From positions 1-40,699 of the forward strand of contig DATAXV010000055.1 of the NCBI GenBank assembly GCA_036272915.1: a stretch of 40,699 bases of DNA. Reading direction: 5' to 3'. Shown one piece after another: positions 39,191-40,699 of this stretch. Each line of letters starts with the position of its first letter. Positions within the stretch are counted from its first letter, which is position 1. The stretch comes from DATAXV01 sp036272915 (GTDB lineage: Bacteria > Chloroflexota > Dormibacteria > Dormibacterales > Dormibacteraceae). Under the pieces are notes generated by a model. The model saw nothing but the letters and a program-made list of their open reading frames with translations, was not told the DNA's origin and ran no database searches. The position numbers were made by a program, and so were the translations under genes.

Positions 39191-39303
39191 CCAGGCTGGG
39201 GTGGGGTTGGAATTCGCGGTCTGACGGCTCTGTCCATAGAGCCTGGCGATATGGTAGCAAGTTACCGTGCCCTACACAACATCTCGTCCCTTGGAGTGAA
39301 ACG

Positions 39304-40341
39304 ATGACCGTTCCCGATCTCGGGCTGGAGCCGATGCTGGCAGCCGTCGCCGAGGAGCTCCCCGAGGGCCCGACCTGGACCTACGAGCCGAAGTGGGATG
39401 GCTTCCGCACCCTGGTCCGCCGCTCCGGCGACCGGATCGAGATGGTCAGCCGCGGAGGCCGCGACCTGAACCGCTACTTCCCGGAGCTGGTCGAGGCCTT
39501 CTCGCACCTGGGCGGCGAGCAATGGCTGATCGACGGCGAGGTGATCCTGGCCCTCGACCACGGCCTCGACTTTGACGCCCTCCAGCAGCGCATCCACCCG
39601 GCGGCCTCCCGCATCAAGATGCTGGCCGAGACGACGCCGGCCTCCTACGTCGCCTTCGACGCCCTCGCCGTCGGCGACGAGAGCCTCGTCGCCAGCCCCC
39701 TGGAGGAGCGGCGGCAGCGGCTGGAGCAGGTGCTCCAGGACCCGCCTGAGCGGATCTACCTGACCCCGCGCACCGCGGACCCCGAGCTCGCCAGGAGCTG
39801 GTTCTGGAGCTACGAGGGTGCCGGCCTGGACGGGGTCATCGGCAAGCGTCGGGGCGAGCACTACCTGCCCGGCAAGCGGGCGTGGGTCAAGCTGAAGCAC
39901 CGGCGGACCGCCGACTGCGTCCTCATCGGCTACCGGCTCAGCAACGACGGCTCCGGCGTCGGCTCGCTGCTGCTCGGCCTCCACGACGAGGGCGGGGTGC
40001 TCCACTACGTCGGCCACACCTCGAGCTTCGACGCCGCCACCCGGCGAGCACTGCTGAAGGAGCTCCAGCCGATGCGGATCGAGCCCACGGCGGAGGAGAT
40101 GGGCCGGGCCCCCGGTGCCCTCAGCCGGTGGTCACAGGGGAAGACCCAGGACTGGGTCGGCGTCCGCCCGGAGCGGGTCGTCGAGGTGAGCTACGAGAAG
40201 CTGCAGGCCGGGCAGCGATTCCGGCACGCGGCGCGCTTCCTGCGCTGGCGCGAGGACAAGACCCCGGCCGAGTGCAGCTTCGAGCAGATCTCCCTACCCG
40301 CCGCCTTCGACCTCGGCGCCATCATCAGCTCCACCCGGTAG
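39304..40341 (+). CDS. ATP-dependent DNA ligase (LigC-like)
   Basis: A 345-residue ligase from ATG 39304 with GGAG upstream. The adenylation motif is EPKWDGFRTL with the active-site Lys at about residue 30 (KWDG). Further nucleotidyltransferase motifs are SRGGRDL, WLIDGEVIL, YVAFDALA and GVIGKRRGEHYLPGKRAWVKLKH. The C-terminal OB domain (from about residue 210: ADCVLIGYRLSNDG, PERVVEVSYEKLQ) completes the core. It lacks polymerase or nuclease domains, so it resembles mycobacterial LigC rather than LigD. It acts in nick or gap repair; NAD-dependent LigA presumably lies elsewhere. Confidence 0.9.
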   Translation: MTVPDLGLEPMLAAVAEELPEGPTWTYEPKWDGFRTLVRRSGDRIEMVSRGGRDLNRYFPELVEAFSHLGGEQWLIDGEVILALDHGLDFDALQQRIHPAASRIKMLAETTPASYVAFDALAVGDESLVASPLEERRQRLEQVLQDPPERIYLTPRTADPELARSWFWSYEGAGLDGVIGKRRGEHYLPGKRAWVKLKHRRTADCVLIGYRLSNDGSGVGSLLLGLHDEGGVLHYVGHTSSFDAATRRALLKELQPMRIEPTAEEMGRAPGALSRWSQGKTQDWVGVRPERVVEVSYEKLQAGQRFRHAARFLRWREDKTPAECSFEQISLPAAFDLGAIISSTR

Positions 40342-40698
40342 CGGCGGGGCCGGAGGCGTCGAGCGGTAGTAGCGCTGGGCGGCGCGTCCGAGGGCGGTCA
40401 CGGTGATCCAGTCGAACCCGGCGCCGGCGACGACGCCGACGGCGAGGGGGATGATCGTGAACGCCCCGGCGACCGCCTCGGTCCGGAAGATGCGCTGCAT
40501 GATGCGGCTGATCACCCCGCCTCCGGCTCGAGCCAGCCAGCGGCCCGGGAAGCGGCGGAAGGCGGCGACGGTTATCCTCTCGCCGCCGGCGACGAGGACC
40601 TCGTCGCGCAGCCTCACCGCGCCCCCGGCGAGCCCGACCACGACCAGCGCCTCGAGCAGACGCTGGTCGGACTCGTGCAGCTGGTGGTCGTAGACCAT
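40294..40698 (-). CDS. EcsC-like protein (start may lie beyond window)
   Basis: A 134-residue frame beginning at the ATG at 40698, one base before the window edge, so the true start may be further upstream. It overlaps the 3' end of the ligase gene by 48 bases, convergent. FTIIPLAVGVVAGAGFDWITVTALGRAAQRYYR resembles the C-terminal end of EcsC-family membrane-associated proteins (a glycine-rich hydrophobic helix followed by R-x-A-x-R-Y). Function is unknown. If the start is outside the window, only the C-terminal part is present here. Confidence 0.45.
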   Translation of the reverse strand: MVYDHQLHESDQRLLEALVVVGLAGGAVRLRDEVLVAGGERITVAAFRRFPGRWLARAGGGVISRIMQRIFRTEAVAGAFTIIPLAVGVVAGAGFDWITVTALGRAAQRYYRSTPPAPPLPGGADDGAEVEGGG

Positions 40699-40699
40699 G

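Noticed and set aside
39251..39264. GGTAGCAAGTTACC weak inverted repeat before the ligase gene
   Set aside because: Only four base pairs with a 6-base loop; not distinguishable from chance.

Overview
The window is about 40.7 kb of very GC-rich (about 70% by eye), densely coding bacterial chromosome. No rRNA, phage, plasmid, CRISPR or transposase genes are visible. Actinobacterial-type features are present: DrrAB-like ABC exporter, mycothiol-dependent maleylpyruvate isomerase fold, LigC-like ATP-dependent ligase, and an actinobacterial-style beta-sandwich/TIG surface protein. No species-specific marker is present. The source is best described as an uncultured soil-type high-GC bacterium (deep Actinomycetota, Dormibacterota or Chloroflexota-like); this placement is inference.

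Layout. 1-4674: truncated amino-acid permease, metallophosphoesterase, nucleotidyltransferase-like protein, CutC and a ribose-phosphate pyrophosphokinase, all on +. 4900-6848: two SDR oxidoreductases. 6905-8568: decayed minus-strand stretch (frameshifted prolyl-iminopeptidase-like hydrolase and TlyA-like rRNA methylase) with a small PLDc_N-like membrane protein between them. 8778-13437: APH-type kinase, patatin, DrrA/DrrB exporter pair, SAM methyltransferase. 13537-21030: an unbroken + strand housekeeping run: DUF4177-like protein, murI, SUMT-like/HemD fusion, cyclophilin, tatA, tatC, rph, rdgB, hisS. 21035-22820: cupin and anchored TIG protein on -. 22821-26073: remnant of a peptide-binding protein, TetX-like FAD monooxygenase, tRNA-Pro(UGG), broken alpha/beta hydrolase. 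26353-29939: Gfo/Idh/MocA oxidoreductase plus PIG-L deacetylase, a BrnT/BrnA-like toxin-antitoxin pair, PhyH dioxygenase. 29958-33645: small Cys/His protein, coiled-coil protein, LacI and ankyrin remnants, VOC protein with a striking nested palindrome upstream, 2H phosphoesterase. 33646-40699: P-loop kinase-like protein, Ldh_2 dehydrogenase, membrane and RHH-like proteins, MDMPI enzyme coupled to a 40-residue membrane peptide, M20 dipeptidase, ATP-dependent DNA ligase and an EcsC-like fragment.

How it works together. The central block links cell wall (murI), tetrapyrrole (hemD), Tat export, tRNA/RNA processing (rph, hisS) and nucleotide-pool cleaning (rdgB) in one probable transcription unit. 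The flanks are accessory catabolic or stress genes with at least six broken genes.

The most unusual regional signal is a start-site dichotomy. Thirteen genes without a Shine-Dalgarno sequence carry a TAnnnT hexamer 6-9 bases before the start codon, as expected for leaderless transcripts. Other genes carry clear AGGAGG-type sites. I found no convincing evidence for a wholly new multi-gene system; the best candidates for a second look are the leaderless signature, the nested palindrome at 32121-32163, the overlapping 40-residue gene at 37555-37677 and the divergent SUMT-HemD fusion.
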